Shown piece by piece: positions 15,821 through 29,537 of a stretch of 64,000 nt of DNA. The stretch covers positions 467,001 to 531,000 of the forward strand of contig JACCIC010000022.1 of NCBI GenBank assembly GCA_018907035.1. The letters run 5' to 3'. The number at the start of each line of letters is the position of its first letter. Positions within the stretch are counted from its first letter, which is position 1. The translations under genes and the position numbers were made by a program. The notes below the pieces were generated by a model, which searched no databases, was not told where the DNA came from, and saw only the letters and a list, made by a program, of their open reading frames with translations. The DNA is from Sycobia sp. Sy_11 (lineage: Eukaryota > Arthropoda > Insecta > Hymenoptera > Epichrysomallidae).

Positions 15821-16326
15821 CCATTCTGGTAGCAAACGAGACCTAACTAGAAAGAGCATTCAAAAAGTATACAGTATATAAAGAGTTGTTATGTTTTAGA
15901 AGAGCTCGAATATTGGCGGGTTTTTGTGTAAAGAGCACAGAGAATTCTATAGGTATCTTCAAATAATCATTATATATGTATTGTAATATAGTTGGATAAG
16001 GCTACTTCTCAAAACAACGACTCATATTAGATATATGCTGGTAAAGTCAGAGAAATATCTCACTCGTAAGTTCTTGACGTGCGCATTATAACAATGACGT
16101 GGTCCGCGATGTCATTCTTCCCCCCTATATAACGGTATTAAAAGAAAGAAAGTCGGTGCTCGATTAAAAAAAAGTCGAACTGACGAAACGGGGCGGGGAA
16201 GAGAGTTGATAGGGAATTATCTATATTAAATAGAGGAAAACCCGGGTTCTACATAGATATCGCCAAAGCCGGAGTATTATGGGACCCAATGAAAAGAGCA
16301 AAGACGGAGAGAGGAAGAGAGCATCG

Positions 16327-16329
<3 letters not shown>
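15821..16329. other. No gene seen
   Basis: Mixed sequence; TGACGTG words at 16077-16100. Confidence 0.5.

Positions 16330-16380
<51 letters not shown>
16330..16380. repeat. (TA)n microsatellite
   Basis: About 25 units. Confidence 0.97.
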
Positions 16381-16383
<3 letters not shown>

Positions 16384-16660
16384 AAATTCCCTCGAACGAA
16401 CGAGCTGTGGGTCAGGGTTAGCAGCAGTGTAAATGGAGGGGGAAGGGGGTTGAATTCGAAAGAGAAGAAGAAACGGAGAGAATGAAAAAGAGCGCGAGCG
16501 AATCGCCAGAGGGGGGGAGGTTAGCAGACAGTTAAAGGGGCCGTCGCCCCAGGCTCTCGCGTTGCTGGGAATTTAATTCGACATTAGTTAAATCCCACAA
16601 AGCTTGTATTTGCATTTTCGTTTGATAGAGATCGGAGAGAAAGACTAGGGTGAGATGGAA

Positions 16661-16663
<3 letters not shown>
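16381..16663. other. Complex GC-rich spacer
   Basis: The segment 16500-16640 is complex and not repeat-like, contains octamer ATTTGCAT (16608-16615), and may be a conserved non-coding element. Confidence 0.4.

Positions 16664-16712
<49 letters not shown>
16664..16712. repeat. (GA)n microsatellite
   Basis: About 24 units. Confidence 0.97.
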
Positions 16713-16714
<2 letters not shown>

Positions 16715-18092
16715 TGTGAGAAAGAGCGAGAGAGAAACCTCGTCGACTATTCAGATTGAAATTTCATTATTCAGTATTAGGCGCGCGGTATTAACGACGG
16801 GAATTTCTCGTTTCCTCCGATTTTTTACATCGTGTATTCCAAAGATCGCGCTATTGAAATCAATTAAAATCACGGACATACGTCTAATAATGTGAAGAAG
16901 TCGTTTTTTTCAATGGATTATTGTAGAATTTTCAATGTTTTTATGAAATTTTTCGGTAAAGATTTCGTTATATGGAAACAAGACTGTAGCAAACCCTACT
17001 TTTAAAAGCATTGTAAATATCCTGACTTCACAAGAACAAAAATATCAATCGACGTTATATAACCTTAGACAGGGAATATAAATGCGGACATTTAGATTCT
17101 AATAAATAAATTAAAATATAAAAATATTAATTTACATGATTAATATAAATATATATATATATATATATATATTTATTTATTTATTTATTTATTTATATGT
17201 ATATAAATTTATATATATGGAACTCACAGGGTATTTTTCATCTACAGATGACTGTAACTAGCATTCAAAATATGTTCATCTCTAAGCCAAACAATTGAGA
17301 GCTTAGCGAATGTACATGTAAATGGAAATCCACACGTGCTTCTTAGTCGTCCCTGTGAATGTGGTTAATTAACGTGGTTAATTCAAGGTACAAATGAAAA
17401 AAAAAACAGGAAAAATGAAATAAAATCAAATCTCTTACTCGTACGCACACACACACAAAGATGGTTGAAAAAATATTGGAAAATAACATTCTAGATAAGT
17501 AATATTGTATAAAAATGAACTTGTAAATAATTATTAATTATTCAATTGATGTCTCAATGCATGAAGAAATTCTTATCCAAACCGATTTGACAATCATTTT
17601 ACACAAGATTTTATTAAAAAAATATTTTATTAAAAAAAAGTTTTTAGAAATTTCACGAGATATTACTATTATCGTTCTTCCTAAATAACTCATCATCGAT
17701 TATTTTTTAACTGGCTTCTAAACGGAAGCAGGCTCTCGATTCGATCGCTGCATTTTTTTTTAAACTTATGTGTAAACTATGTGACTTTTGCCATCCTCAG
17801 GTACGTGCGTAAAAGCAGATAAGAATGATTTTTCTGGTATCGATTATTTTAGTCATCATGTACCTTATATATATTTTTATATACCGTTCACGAAAAATGG
17901 ACGGTTAAAGATTAATTTGTTACGGTTTTATATGAAAAAAAAACTTTTTTCGAAAAAATAATGATAAGTAAACATAACGAATCGATCCATGGTCGCATGT
18001 GCGAGCATCGTGCACACGGGGGAAATACGTCGATGAAGGGATGGGAGAAGAGAGTGAATGGAAGAATTGGTCCGACGAAAATGTCGCGCGTT

Positions 18093-18097
<5 letters not shown>
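16713..18097. other. No gene seen; mostly AT-rich
   Basis: Holds (TA)11 and (TTTA)6 at 17150-17195. GC content rises from 17970 towards the next microsatellite pair. Confidence 0.55.

Positions 18098-18147
<50 letters not shown>
18098..18147. repeat. (TA)n microsatellite
   Basis: About 25 units. Confidence 0.97.
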
Positions 18148-18182
18148 TAGCTCTGAAATTACATAGAGAACGAAGGAGAGAT

Positions 18183-18184
<2 letters not shown>

Positions 18185-18218
<34 letters not shown>
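18185..18218. repeat. (GA)n microsatellite
   Basis: Seventeen units, between two (TA)n arrays. Confidence 0.96.
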
Positions 18219-18225
<7 letters not shown>

Positions 18226-18339
18226 GGGGTACGTAATCGGGCGTGGCAGCCCGATAGGCTAATAAATCTAAAGTTCTTTCGTAAGAGGTAGGTAGGCATA
18301 TGCGCGGGTCGATGAAACGGACGGGGCTGTGAATAGCGA

Positions 18340-18341
<2 letters not shown>

Positions 18342-18392
<51 letters not shown>
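18342..18392. repeat. (TA)n microsatellite
   Basis: About 25 units. Confidence 0.97.
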
Positions 18393-18395
<3 letters not shown>

Positions 18396-18459
18396 TGCAT
18401 CGAAGGTTCGATAATTCGATTGACGCTTCCGCATTTCGGGAGAAAGCTCGGTCAATTTC

Positions 18460-19535
18460 GTATACTTGAAGATTGAGATAATTATTTTATAACTATACCA
18501 AGAGGGCTATTTCGTGTTAATTTCAAGGGGCGTTCTTGTCATTAAAGGCCTTTTTAATGAATATATAACATTATACACATCGATGTACTATAAAATATAT
18601 AGTATGAAATCAAGTATAAAAATGGATGGATTCATTCACGTTCTATAAAGATGTTTAAAACTAAAATTATCTTAGAACTCGATAGTATAATTATATCGCA
18701 CTTCAATTACTTCGTTGGTGCAGTAGCACATACACATTTGCAAATTATAACTAAAATAAAAATGAAATAATTATTGATGTAGCAAAAAAAAATTGATAAA
18801 AAACGTAACAGACTCGAAAAATGTTATTACTAAACAAAATTTCATTAAATCAAAATAATCAAAATTTTAGTATAAAATTGAATAAATTTGCTTATAATGT
18901 CATTATGGCATTTTTAATTTCTTTATCCTGTATCTTTGGCTTTGGTAATTTTCAAATGCAAAAAATAAGAGGAGCTTATTAATATTACGGGTTTCAGCAT
19001 ACCTGATAACAAATCTGATGTTTTTCCGAAAAATAAACGTATTTTGGATTTTAAATTTTACACAAAGAGTTTTGGTTTTGAAAATACCGTTAAATTTTAT
19101 GTAAATATATCTTTTTTTATAAAATATGATCATTTAGCAGAAGAAATTAATTCAGCTAACGTGCATAAAACCTGCCAATCAATAGTTTGCCATTTTATTT
19201 GCTTAGAGTATATTGATATTTTAAAATTGTTCGATCCGCCACATTTAATAGGTTGTCTGGTTTTTTTGAAAAACTTTTTTCAGCTCGTCAACAGCCACGT
19301 CGACAAACCTCTAATCAATTACTTTTATCATTCTTCGTATTTTTCAAAATTTCAACAAATTTACTGGGAAACAAAATATTGCTGAACGAGTTGGCTATGA
19401 AACAAGACATTCTTCGAACTCCTGTCCTCGACGACTATTTTCTGAATAACAAAAAAAAATAACCGATAATTTTCTATTTTTTCAAACGATATCCTGCGTA
19501 TGCGCTATGATTTTTTTTTTGTTGCGTTCGTCGAG
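18460..19535. other. No gene recognised; AT-rich
   Basis: A 113-codon plus-strand reading at 19044-19385 has ordinary amino-acid composition but no family motif. It could be a worn transposon fragment; not supported as a gene. Confidence 0.5.
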
Positions 19536-19829
19536 CGTTTTTCAGTCCTCGGACCGTGCTTGCCCCCACCCCCCCCCCCGCCCGGGGAACGACGCGCGCC
19601 GCGCCGGCGGTCTCAGCGCGCGGCCGAGGCTATATCCCCCTATAGGTGACGCGGATAATTTTCCCGACACAGCCGGCCAACGGTCCAGGCATCGTAAGCT
19701 GGTGATATATACGGGCGCGAGCTCGTCGGCGAGCACGTGGCTCGTCGTTGCCGGCGTCACGAGTGCGCAGAGCGTTCGCGTGGGCTTCGGGCGAATAATA
19801 GAGAGCGCTCGAGGCGCAACGGGGATATA

Positions 19830-19872
<43 letters not shown>

Positions 19873-20100
19873 AGAAGGCCGCGAGAGACCAGGCCGAGCC
19901 TTGGCTAGCCGCCTCGGGCACGCCTTCTTCCATCGATCTCCCGTCCCCCTCAAAGGCGTCGCGCCGCTGCTAACCTTCTTCGTCCCTTCGCGCTGATGAT
20001 GTATGCTGCTCGACCCTCGTCAGATCTGTATATGTTTGTGTGCGTAGGCGTGTGTGTATGCACGCGCAAGTCGCGCGCATGGTTCCATAAGAGACACTAC

Positions 20101-20159
<59 letters not shown>

Positions 20160-20450
20160 GGATCAGCCGCTTATTATTCCAATTTTCTCCTTTACGCGCC
20201 CGCAGGTATATCGGTGAGATTCGTTGAAAACTGTGTGCTGGGAAATAGAGACATACAGAGGAATAGGAAGAAGGAGAGAGAGTGATAGAGAGGGGGGAGA
20301 GGCAGAGACAGCAGTTTACCGAAGTTTAAATGCCACGGATCTGAATTATTCTGCCATGCGCTGCGCTTACCGACAGCTGACGATTTTCAGCCTGGTGAGG
20401 GGAACATAGACTGCTGGGCACTTCCGGGGGGGGGGGCTTCGATTCACCAA
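19536..20450. other. CpG-rich island with (TG)20 and (TA)26
   Basis: CpG-dense at 19540-19990, interrupted by (TG)20 at 19831-19870; (TA)26 at 20104-20156; complex DNA to 20440 ending in a G run. Promoter- or enhancer-like; no exon supported. Confidence 0.5.
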
Positions 20451-21410
20451 GAATTACGTGTATATGTATACGTATGTACACACATTTAAAGATAGATGAA
20501 TAGTCCGCGGTTCGAGGTCCTTCTTTCTCACCTTTTACATCGGGAAAATTATAGTTCCCTTAGATTTTTTTTTTTAATTTCTCTAACGAATTATTTCAAA
20601 TTTTTGGCAAAATTATATCTTGTAAATTATATCTATGCAATAAATCAACATAATATAATATAAATAAAAAATTTTAATAATTAAAATAACATTTTTACAA
20701 TAGTGAAAAATGTTAAAAAATTGTTCAGTTGTTGAAGTAATACTTAACGGAAACTACGATTATATATAATTCTAAGAAAAATTAATGCATTCTACACGTA
20801 GGTATCCTACCTGTACAACTTTCGAAATTGAAAAACGGAATAAGCTCATATAATACGTGCGTCAGCTGATTACATAGTGACAAACCGATAAATAACTCGA
20901 CCGCGCTTGACGAGAGTGACTCCGGTTTCGGGAAAATGAATCGATTTAGATAAAGTTTTTTTTCGATTGGTTTGTATACTTCTTATACTTTAGAATGCGG
21001 GGGGGGGGGCAAAATACTGATTTTTCGCTTAATTAATAAAAGTTCCTAAGAAACGTTCACATTTCATAATTCTTTTTTTCAAAATTCATCCTCACGTTAA
21101 ACAAAATCCAAATGCATGATAGATGATCAAAATGAATATGTCTTTCAAAATATTATTGAAGTAAATAAATAAGTATTGTTCACATATTGATTAAAAATTG
21201 TAATTTATATATCTTCGTCATTTTACTTATATATTTTCACTCTACAATTTTATGGTATTCATATTGTACATATATATATGCAGGCCCGGCATTATACCCG
21301 GTTCACAATACAATTAATCTTATATCATAGATAATAATATAAACGTATATACACATGCAGAATCCATTAAGAAAGTTACGAGAAAACTGGTGCATAGATA
21401 TCTCCGCGAT
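20451..21410. other. No gene seen; AT-rich
   Basis: Contains a G10 run at 21000-21009; no coding or RNA feature recognised. Confidence 0.55.
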
Positions 21411-21557
21411 AACGATGTTCACGCGGCCGCGGGCGTGAATGGGGGAAGAGGGACGGGGGCTAGGGTGGTCGGAGCGCGATCACAAGACTCTGGATTATTA
21501 ATTAGTTAATCTGGATGGTAATTCGGCCTCCTCGCGTTCCTGGTGGGCTTTGAACAG

Positions 21558-21594
21558 ACATACACACACACACGCACACGCACACGCACGCACA

Positions 21595-21654
<60 letters not shown>
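21558..21654. repeat. (CA)n with CG steps, 97 bp alternating tract
   Basis: Interrupted CACG and CACA units followed by a pure (CA)n run; unbroken purine-pyrimidine alternation. Confidence 0.96.
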
Positions 21655-22102
21655 ATTATTAAACGGCATCGGCCAATTCGCGGTCCTTTGGTATCCATGG
21701 GGATACGGCACTACTGATAAAACAACAGTGTGTATGCACGCGGCCTAAGTACAGTGTATACTTATGCACTGAGGAAAAAAAGGGCGCACACAACGCCTCC
21801 CTGACCCTTCGTCGGAAACGACTTTCGCTCTCCCACCCTCCCTTTTCCTCCCTGTTTCTGGGCGGAGGACTTGTACGATTCGAATGGTCTCTCGCTCGCA
21901 CGACCGCGCGCATAACGAGTGACGGGGCGAGAATGTCTTTTCGCCTCCCTCTGCCCGCGGCACCCCGAGCCCGCCCTTTACTGCCTTCCTATATAGCGAT
22001 CGCCTTCGCCCCTTTTGTGATTCGCACGCGCGCGTCCCTTCTATAGACTCATTTCTTTTTTTTTGTCTCTCTTTCAACTCCGTGTATTTGCACGCGTACA
22101 CG

Positions 22103-22104
<2 letters not shown>

Positions 22105-22197
<93 letters not shown>
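22105..22197. repeat. (CA)35-(TA)12
   Basis: A 93 bp alternating tract without interruption. Confidence 0.97.
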
Positions 22198-22300
22198 GTT
22201 GGGTGTATTATAGCGATCTTCGGGGGAGACCGATTTCCGGTTTTTTCCATACAGCAAAGTCCTGGTTTCTAGCGAAAGCGAAATACTTTATCATTTTGTT

Positions 22301-23397
22301 TCGTTTGCTTATAGTTCGATTTTTAAAGAAATTGACCGATTTCAGGAATTGCTCGAGAAGAACGCAGATAGGTGAGAGTCAATCAAGATATCACATATTA
22401 ATGAAAAATTAATGTTAAAAGAATTTGTTTCATAATTCTTATAATTTATAAATAAATAGGGTAAGGCACTTTCGTCATTTTTATGAAAAAATAGTAAAAA
22501 AATTCAGCTGCGACCAATGTATGAAATTAATTATTCCAAATAGTTAGAATTTTTAATCTTAGAAGATTTAATAAATGCAATGTAAATATTTAATATTATT
22601 ATTTTTCGATTCCACGAACGCACGAGATAAGAACTTTTTGTTTTGGATAGTTATGCAAAGTGCGCACGAGCGTATATCAATGAATACGTAATACAAAAAA
22701 AAACGAAAGAAAAAAAAGTACGAATTAAAGATACAATGTTATACGGGGCCCGGGCGTAACAGATGGTGTCGTGAGTTTTATCACAATTCTTAATCGGCCA
22801 TATGGTCGCGCCGCGCGGCTAAAGCCGAGGGCGCCGACGCGAGTCTTGAATAAATTAAATTCGGTCGAGTGTGCGTGAACATTACGAAAAAAGGCAACAA
22901 TTTATTTAAAAGACAAAAAAAGAAGAATAAGAAAACAAATAGAAATCGTACCGTTGGAGGACTCGACAGACAGTTCGACGCAACCTGTTCAGTCGTAGAA
23001 CATGGCTTTTTTCTGTTCTATTTTTGATTTCTTTTCTATTCTTTTCCTAGTCCGAAAACCTCACTATTGAATTCCAATAATTTATCGATTAACGTTTCGG
23101 TGTTTTGTAAGGCATATGTAAAGCGTCAGAAAAAAAAAAAATATATATATATATATAGACGCGACACTAAGGAAGTTCGTACACTGTGTAGACCGTGTTA
23201 ACCCTATACGGAAGATCGATTCGGACACATATGTGTGTGTGTGTTGTGTGTATCAAAAACCGTGCATAGGCAACCCGGCGACCGCGCGTTCTACGATAAT
23301 TACATCGCTTCCGATCTTTTACCGTGAAGGCAACACCGTGGTAACACGCGCACAACAGCCTACGTCGCATAAACTAAACACCAAAACAACTATGACA

Positions 23398-23399
<2 letters not shown>
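22301..23399. other. Mixed DNA with a compact GC-rich block
   Basis: The block 22742-22870 is complex and GC-rich in AT-rich surroundings and looks like a conserved non-coding element. (TA)8 lies near 23140. Confidence 0.45.
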
Positions 23400-23456
<57 letters not shown>

Positions 23457-23468
23457 TACGTGTATGTA
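23400..23468. repeat. (TA)n-led alternating tract
   Basis: (TA)24 followed by ACAC, ATAT, ACGT and GTAT steps; 69 bp alternating. Confidence 0.96.
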
Positions 23469-23671
23469 AATTTGTAAATATATATGTATAAATTAAAGAA
23501 AATTCTACATATAGATAAAGAGTGGCAGAGGGAGAATTACGTAGTCATGCAGCGAGAGCTGACACAATATGCATATCGAGATATATCAAATATAACGGGA
23601 TAGAATGAGGATAGGAGTAGGCTTGTAAAAATATAAGTATATGTGCAAGCTCCAAAAGAGTCGTAAGCTCG

Positions 23672-23675
<4 letters not shown>

Positions 23676-23708
<33 letters not shown>
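23676..23708 (+). repeat. A33 homopolymer
   Basis: Thirty-three or so uninterrupted A. This could be a retroposed poly(A) tail, but I saw no convincing target-site duplication around it. Confidence 0.9.
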
Positions 23709-23709
<1 letters not shown>

Positions 23710-23739
23710 AATCGTATAAAACACAGTTAATGAAAGAAG

Positions 23740-24415
23740 ATAAAGTCACCGAATCACCTGAGAACTGCCCTCGAATCGGCGTCCGCCGCTCCACGTCGAA
23801 CTTGGCCCTCGCCCTGGCGAAACCGCTCCGACCGAGGCGCGACTAACGGATAAATAATAATGGTCCGGCCGCTGCGCTTGCGTGAATCCCGCGGATGAGC
23901 GCCCGAGCGGTCGCCAAGGCTCGGCCGTCAGGCCCGTGGAGGGCCGCGGGAACACCCCGGTGGCGGGATGACGTGTCCTCGTCGCCGTCCATCAATCCCA
24001 AGTGCGCGAGGACGACTCGAGCTTGGGGCGCCGTCGCCGCCGCCGCTCCTCCTTCCCCTCCGCCGGCCGCAGTTGGCCGCGTGCGCCGGGGGAGCGGCGC
24101 GGCCACCCCTCGGCTGCTCCTCTCCCCCTCTCTCTCTCTCTCTCGCTCTGCCCCCGTCTCGCTCCGAGACCGGCCGGCGGCGCGTGCATCGGCCGATGAC
24201 GACAACGGCGACGAGAGATGGCCTGACGTCGTGCGCGGCGCGCGTGCCGCCGGCACGGCGGTCGCGGGCCCACTGCGCCCTCTCCGCGCAGCGACGCCGT
24301 GTGCCGGTGACTCCGGCGCCTCCCCCACCCTTTTCCGGCGTAGTCGCCGCGCCCCCTCTCTCCACTCCGCCCTCGTCCTGGCGCGAGCGCGCAGGCGCCT
24401 GGCCGGCATGTCTCC

Positions 24416-24454
<39 letters not shown>

Positions 24455-24660
24455 TCTCTTAATTCTCATGGCCGCGGCTTGTGGCAACCCCCCGCGGACC
24501 CCACCGATGGCGCGGGGCTTAAAAGCTCATTCGCCCCGAGCAGCCCCCCCTTTTTGGCCGTCTTTTCGAGTTTCTTTTCCTTTCACCCCTTTTTCCAGCC
24601 AATGGCGCATGGGGTCGTTGCCGTCCACGCTCGATTGATGGCAAATATAGAGCGAATGCA
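23740..24660. other. CpG-rich island
   Basis: One of the most GC- and CpG-dense parts of the window, with (CT)n at 24128-24145 and 24417-24459. Overlapping open readings exist on both strands, as expected of stop-poor GC-rich DNA, and none has a recognisable domain. Confidence 0.5.
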
Positions 24661-25003
24661 TTTTCATACGATGTAATTATAGAGTTTCCGTTTTTCTCGT
24701 TTATCGTGGATGTATGGACACCGGAGCATATGGAAGTCTGGCAAGGTGTACTGGAGATAAGACGTTAGTTATGCCAAGAGAAATCACGCATCTCTACAAT
24801 CAGAACATATATGTATGTCTATTTATGCACCATGTATATAAATATATTAATGATCTATATTTACCATAATAGTTATAATATGTATAGCTTAAAGAGTCTC
24901 CTTTTCATTCTATACACTCTAAAATCGAATAAATCAATGTTCTCGTATTTAAAACTAATTTTCACTGTTTGAATAATTCAGACTCGTTTGTGTAAAGTTA
25001 GTT

Positions 25004-25057
<54 letters not shown>

Positions 25058-25600
25058 CTAATTTACATAATAAATTTACATCTTCTAAGTAAAAAAATTA
25101 TTTATGATATTAAGGACAATATATTAAAAATGGTAAGTGAAGATTTCTAATTTAAAGAACTTAGAAAATTCACTTATTCCATTGGCATATGAGTAAAAAG
25201 ATCAACATATTTTCTATTTCTAAAATATTAAAATGAATTTGTAGGACAAATGAAATGATCGGCTGTGTGAATTTTAATAAGCTTCCGATTTTCATAGTTG
25301 GAATAGTTATTTTGAAAAATGCGGATCGTCACCCAGTATCCGATCGTAAAACTAATTAATAGTGAAATGATTAACGTACAAAAAAAGTAAAAAATTCGTT
25401 CAAACCCTTACACTGGTTTTTCAACATTTTCATGCTAAAGCTTCGAAATTACTTTTACAAACAAGAATGCATTCAATTTAAATTATTCATTTAGTACACA
25501 TTTTACTTATTAAATTTTAGAGCTTTCTAGAGAGAAGAAAAATTTATTGAAGCGATATAGAACTTATACAATACCGTACAGTATCGACAGTCGACTTTCA
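24661..25600. other. No gene seen; AT-rich with (TA)n
   Basis: (TA)n occupies 25005-25058. Confidence 0.6.
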
Positions 25601-26149
25601 GTATATGACTATATACGAAAGCTCCGTTTGGCCCGGCATAACAAGGGGACGCATAAATCATATTCCAGCGTCGCTTCGCCGATATCAAACGAAGTCCCCC
25701 GATCCCCGCTCACTCAAACACTAACGCGCTCCATGTCCAAGGTCCCATTGTCCCGACTGCGCGTGTCTCGCCGAACGACCGAACTCCGTGCCAAAGCATT
25801 CGTATCCTTTTCTTTTTTTTTTTTTTTTTATATCTACGCACCTTGAAAACGTAGCCGTGCCGAGGAGGTAACGGGCCGGCCGCGCGCGGCTCCGCGCCGT
25901 CTTCCCGGCTAGGCGTGCCCTCGCCTCGTTGCACCTGGCTCCGCTCGCGCCGCCGCGCACGCGCGCGCACGGACGCGCCGACACCGACTACCTCTCGTAT
26001 TATTATACGCACATACTCGAACTCTCGCTCCGCGGTTCGCGCGTACCGAATGGGAGTACGGGGGAGGGGGGCGGGCGTCGCGCGTCGGAGAAAATCGGCG
26101 AGCGCCCCGGCTCGAGCCGGCCGGGACTCCGCGCTCCCCCCTCACTCGC

Positions 26150-26209
<60 letters not shown>

Positions 26210-27250
26210 CTCCCCCACGAACCGCGAACGGGAGCCACCTACGCGCAGCCTCCGCGCGCTTCCATGCTCCCCACCCCCGTGCCCCGTCGAGCCGCCCGTC
26301 GGCGAAGCGCCCCATCAGCGGTAGATCGCGAGCCGAGCGTCGATGGCTTTTATTCGGTCCGTGCACCCTCCCTCCCCCCGCCTCCTCCACCTCCTCCTCC
26401 TCCTCCGCCGCGCCTCCCCCAGGCTCCAGAGCGCGCGGGCGGCGCGCGGGCGGCGCGCGCACTTCTTTCCCCGGACCGCGGCGAATGGCCCGGGCACAGC
26501 CGCCCCCGCTCCTCCTCGAGGTCCGCGATGATCGACGATCCCCGACCCTTCGCCGCCCTCCTCCCTGCCCGCTCCTCCGTCCCTCTTACCTGGACGATCC
26601 GTTTCGCGCGCCGGTGCGGCCGGGTCCCGGCGAGGGATCGTCTCTCGCCCTCCTGTCCTTCTCCCCTGCGCCCCCGGCCCCGCGCGCTCCGCCGCACCCC
26701 TAGGCCCCAGCTCGCCGATCGCTCCGGAGCCCTCTACCAGTGCGTATAAATCGTTGCGAGCGCAGCCGTTCTCTCGAACGGCCATTGTGAAGTACTTCCC
26801 TCCCTCCCCCCCCCCGCCCCCGCGGCCTCAAGCACTCCCGCGGCTCGGTCTCTCGCAGATGGAGAAAAAGTCGCGATCTCCGTTCCCTCGTTCGATCCAG
26901 CCTCGTTGCGTCTCTTCCTTGGCCCCGTTCCTTCTCCTTCGCCGGCGCCCACGCGCAAAAGCCCTTCGTTCTGCGTTCGTATTTGTATACTCGCGTAGCT
27001 TGCGCAATGACTTATCGCCAGATAGTTCTCGTTCGATTCCGCTAACTTGTCTTATATTCGTTATTTTCACTGACTATGTTCGAGACTATTGCGAACGCAC
27101 GACGCTGGAAATTTATCCGTACTGATATGCCAATAACACTGACAGCTGTCGTGTTCAAAGCGCGGGGCGCCAAAAAACCGCGAGGAATGGGACAGCGATC
27201 GCTCTGGAACGAGGTAGTTTATGTCCCAGGAAACGAGAGCACGTCTAGAT
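25601..27250. other. Largest CpG-rich island
   Basis: About 1.4 kb of dense CpG sequence, with (CT)28 at 26153-26209 and TATAAAT at 26745 followed about 35 bp later by GCCATTG, a weak promoter candidate on the plus strand. Pro/Arg/Ser-rich readings in several frames are compositional. Confidence 0.5.
26153..26209. repeat. (CT)n microsatellite
   Basis: About 28 units with one TTT interruption. Confidence 0.96.
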
Positions 27251-28250
27251 GTAGCTTTTCTACTAAATTTCAGTGTGAATAAATGGGGATTTAGAACATT
27301 CATGTTGGTACTCATTAGTTATTGTACATTTTTTAACATGTTAGTCACTGACGTTTTTATATTTTCGTATTCGATATTTTTCTTGTTATATATTATAGGA
27401 TAATTATTATGGTGCTGAATTATCTTTTTAATTTATATTCGAGAATTATGTATGTCAATCCAATTTTATATTTTATGCAGTGTAAAAAATCTATTTATAT
27501 ATATACACACAAAAATAAAATAATTTACAAAACACATATTTTTTTAATATTCTCACTCTCATACATCGTTTGGGAGATGTCGAAATGTTTTTTTTCCTTA
27601 AAATTTCATAACTATTCGTGACAAACAAAAATCGAATCGGACAATTACGAATATAAGAATAAAAAACGAAATTCTTTCTTATTGGACATCTCTATCATGA
27701 TATCAATATTTACTCAGAACCTTTAGTCGCTATAAATATTACAGTTTTGGCGCTACTTTGATTATGAGTCAGTAAATGATTTGAACTCTCTAATACATAT
27801 TAAAAAGAAATAAATATTATATAAATATAAAAAAATTGGCAAATAAAAATAGTAGATGTATGCACAAAAAATTATTAAAATCATAAGTATAAATATGATT
27901 TGACGTAAAATACTATTGATATACGATCCTTGTTCGCTGTTACATCGCGCTCTTTTTCTCATGTATAAATTAACAAAGTTGATTTGTAATTTAGTTATCA
28001 GAAAATGACAAACTATAAGAAACGAAACAATATTTAACTGTGTATTTATACACACATTTGTTCTTGAAGAAAGCATCCATCCGTAAAGTAATGCATCAAA
28101 ACTTATACTGCGAGCAAGTGTACATTGGCATGATATTTAAATAATAACTTTGAGAAAAAAAAATAACACGACTTGGTAGATGTACATTCAATCCCACGGA
28201 ATCTCGTGCAAAAATAACCTCATCCCCGAACATGGTCTATTGAAAATTTG
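27251..28250. other. No gene seen; AT-rich
   Basis: No feature recognised. Confidence 0.6.
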
Positions 28251-28779
28251 AATCTTCATCTAGCAGCTGAAAAGCAACGAAAGGGGGGAAAATTATTCGT
28301 TCTTCGCGGAACTTTTATATTTTCCAGCGCTGAAATGGCAGAATTCCGAGAATTGCGCTCCCGCTTCTCCCCCTCGACCCCCCCCTCCGTCAAGGGCCGC
28401 GATTCCACGTGCCGTGCATGCGAGAAAACCCGTCGGCCGGAAAGTCGCTGATTGGATTTGCCATTGAAGCGGATTCGCCTCCCTCCTACCTCATTCCGGT
28501 TGGCATCCAAAAGCAGGGAAAGGCTTATATGCGACCTATTAGACGGTTCCACGACTGTCTATATCTACCTATATATATGCTACACCCCTCGCGCACCTCT
28601 ACCCCCGATCCCACCACACCCACTCGTTGAGAGCGCGCGAACGCCGCTAACTGGCACTTTATAGACTCGCGTGTGCGCGAACGCTTTTTTTACCCAGTTC
28701 GCACTTCTCCCCCACCCCCTTTCACACTCCACCTCACCAATGTCTTTCGTATTACTCTCGCCTTTTCTGCCAAGCTGTC
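28251..28779. other. Moderately GC-rich block
   Basis: Complex sequence at 28320-28530, pyrimidine-rich to 28760; no exon supported. Confidence 0.45.

Positions 28780-28845
<66 letters not shown>
28780..28845. repeat. (TA)33 microsatellite
   Basis: Thirty-three uninterrupted units. Confidence 0.97.
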
Positions 28846-28848
<3 letters not shown>

Positions 28849-29480
28849 GTACACTCAGAGCTTTTCCATTTTTTTTCTTTTTCTACGATCATTGCGATCT
28901 GCCCTCCTCGACAAGGTCGAACGCGCATAAAATTAAAATTTGTCTCATTATGCCGCATCGCAGCGTGCATAGCTGCTCGTTTCGTTGCCGTTTTTCCCCG
29001 TCCTTATTTATATACATGTATTTATTAATGTCCGACATTCAAGAATTATTCTACTTATTTACCTATAGAAATCATAAAAATGCACGAGCGTATAAGTGTT
29101 TCGCATGTCTCATTATCATTGACCCTGATAGATCTTATGTTTTCTGGAATTTCTCGGTACAATTGTTAATGCACTATCGACCTTTAAAAAAATATTAATG
29201 TAAATATTAATAACTCCAGTGATCTTTTTCAAGATTATAGAATCAGATTACATCAGATTTTACAATTTATTCTGATTTTACATTTAAGAATAAATAAAAC
29301 TGCCTTGGTTGGTTTCATTAATATGTATTTTTTTTTCTGGATCAAAAAAAAAATTTTGAACAATGAATTATACAAGATATATATCAGAACAGTGGATCCA
29401 CTTTCACTTGAATAATATATTGAAACTATGAAGTAGAGCAATATGATCCATTATTTAAACAAGAAAGGAGTCGTTCAAAG

Positions 29481-29481
<1 letters not shown>

Positions 29482-29535
<54 letters not shown>
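29482..29535. repeat. (AAT)18 microsatellite
   Basis: Eighteen uninterrupted trinucleotide units, the only long trinucleotide array of this kind here. Confidence 0.97.

Positions 29536-29537
<2 letters not shown>

Larger units (their letters stand above)
21411..22300. other. GC-rich island flanked by CA arrays
   Basis: Two alternating tracts (21558-21654 and 22105-22197) enclose CpG-rich complex sequence. GTATCC-ATGG-GGATAC, an inverted repeat, lies near 21691. Confidence 0.5.

Noticed and set aside
19044..19385. 113-codon plus-strand reading in AT-rich DNA
   Set aside because: Composition is protein-like but no family motif, start context or splice support; left unannotated.
23843..24638. 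Readings of 214 and 247 codons on opposite strands
   Set aside because: Both are compositional readings of the same CpG-rich island; neither has a recognisable domain.
25915..26785. Pro/Arg/Ser-rich readings up to 262 codons
   Set aside because: Several frames on both strands are open at once, as expected from GC-rich stop-poor DNA.
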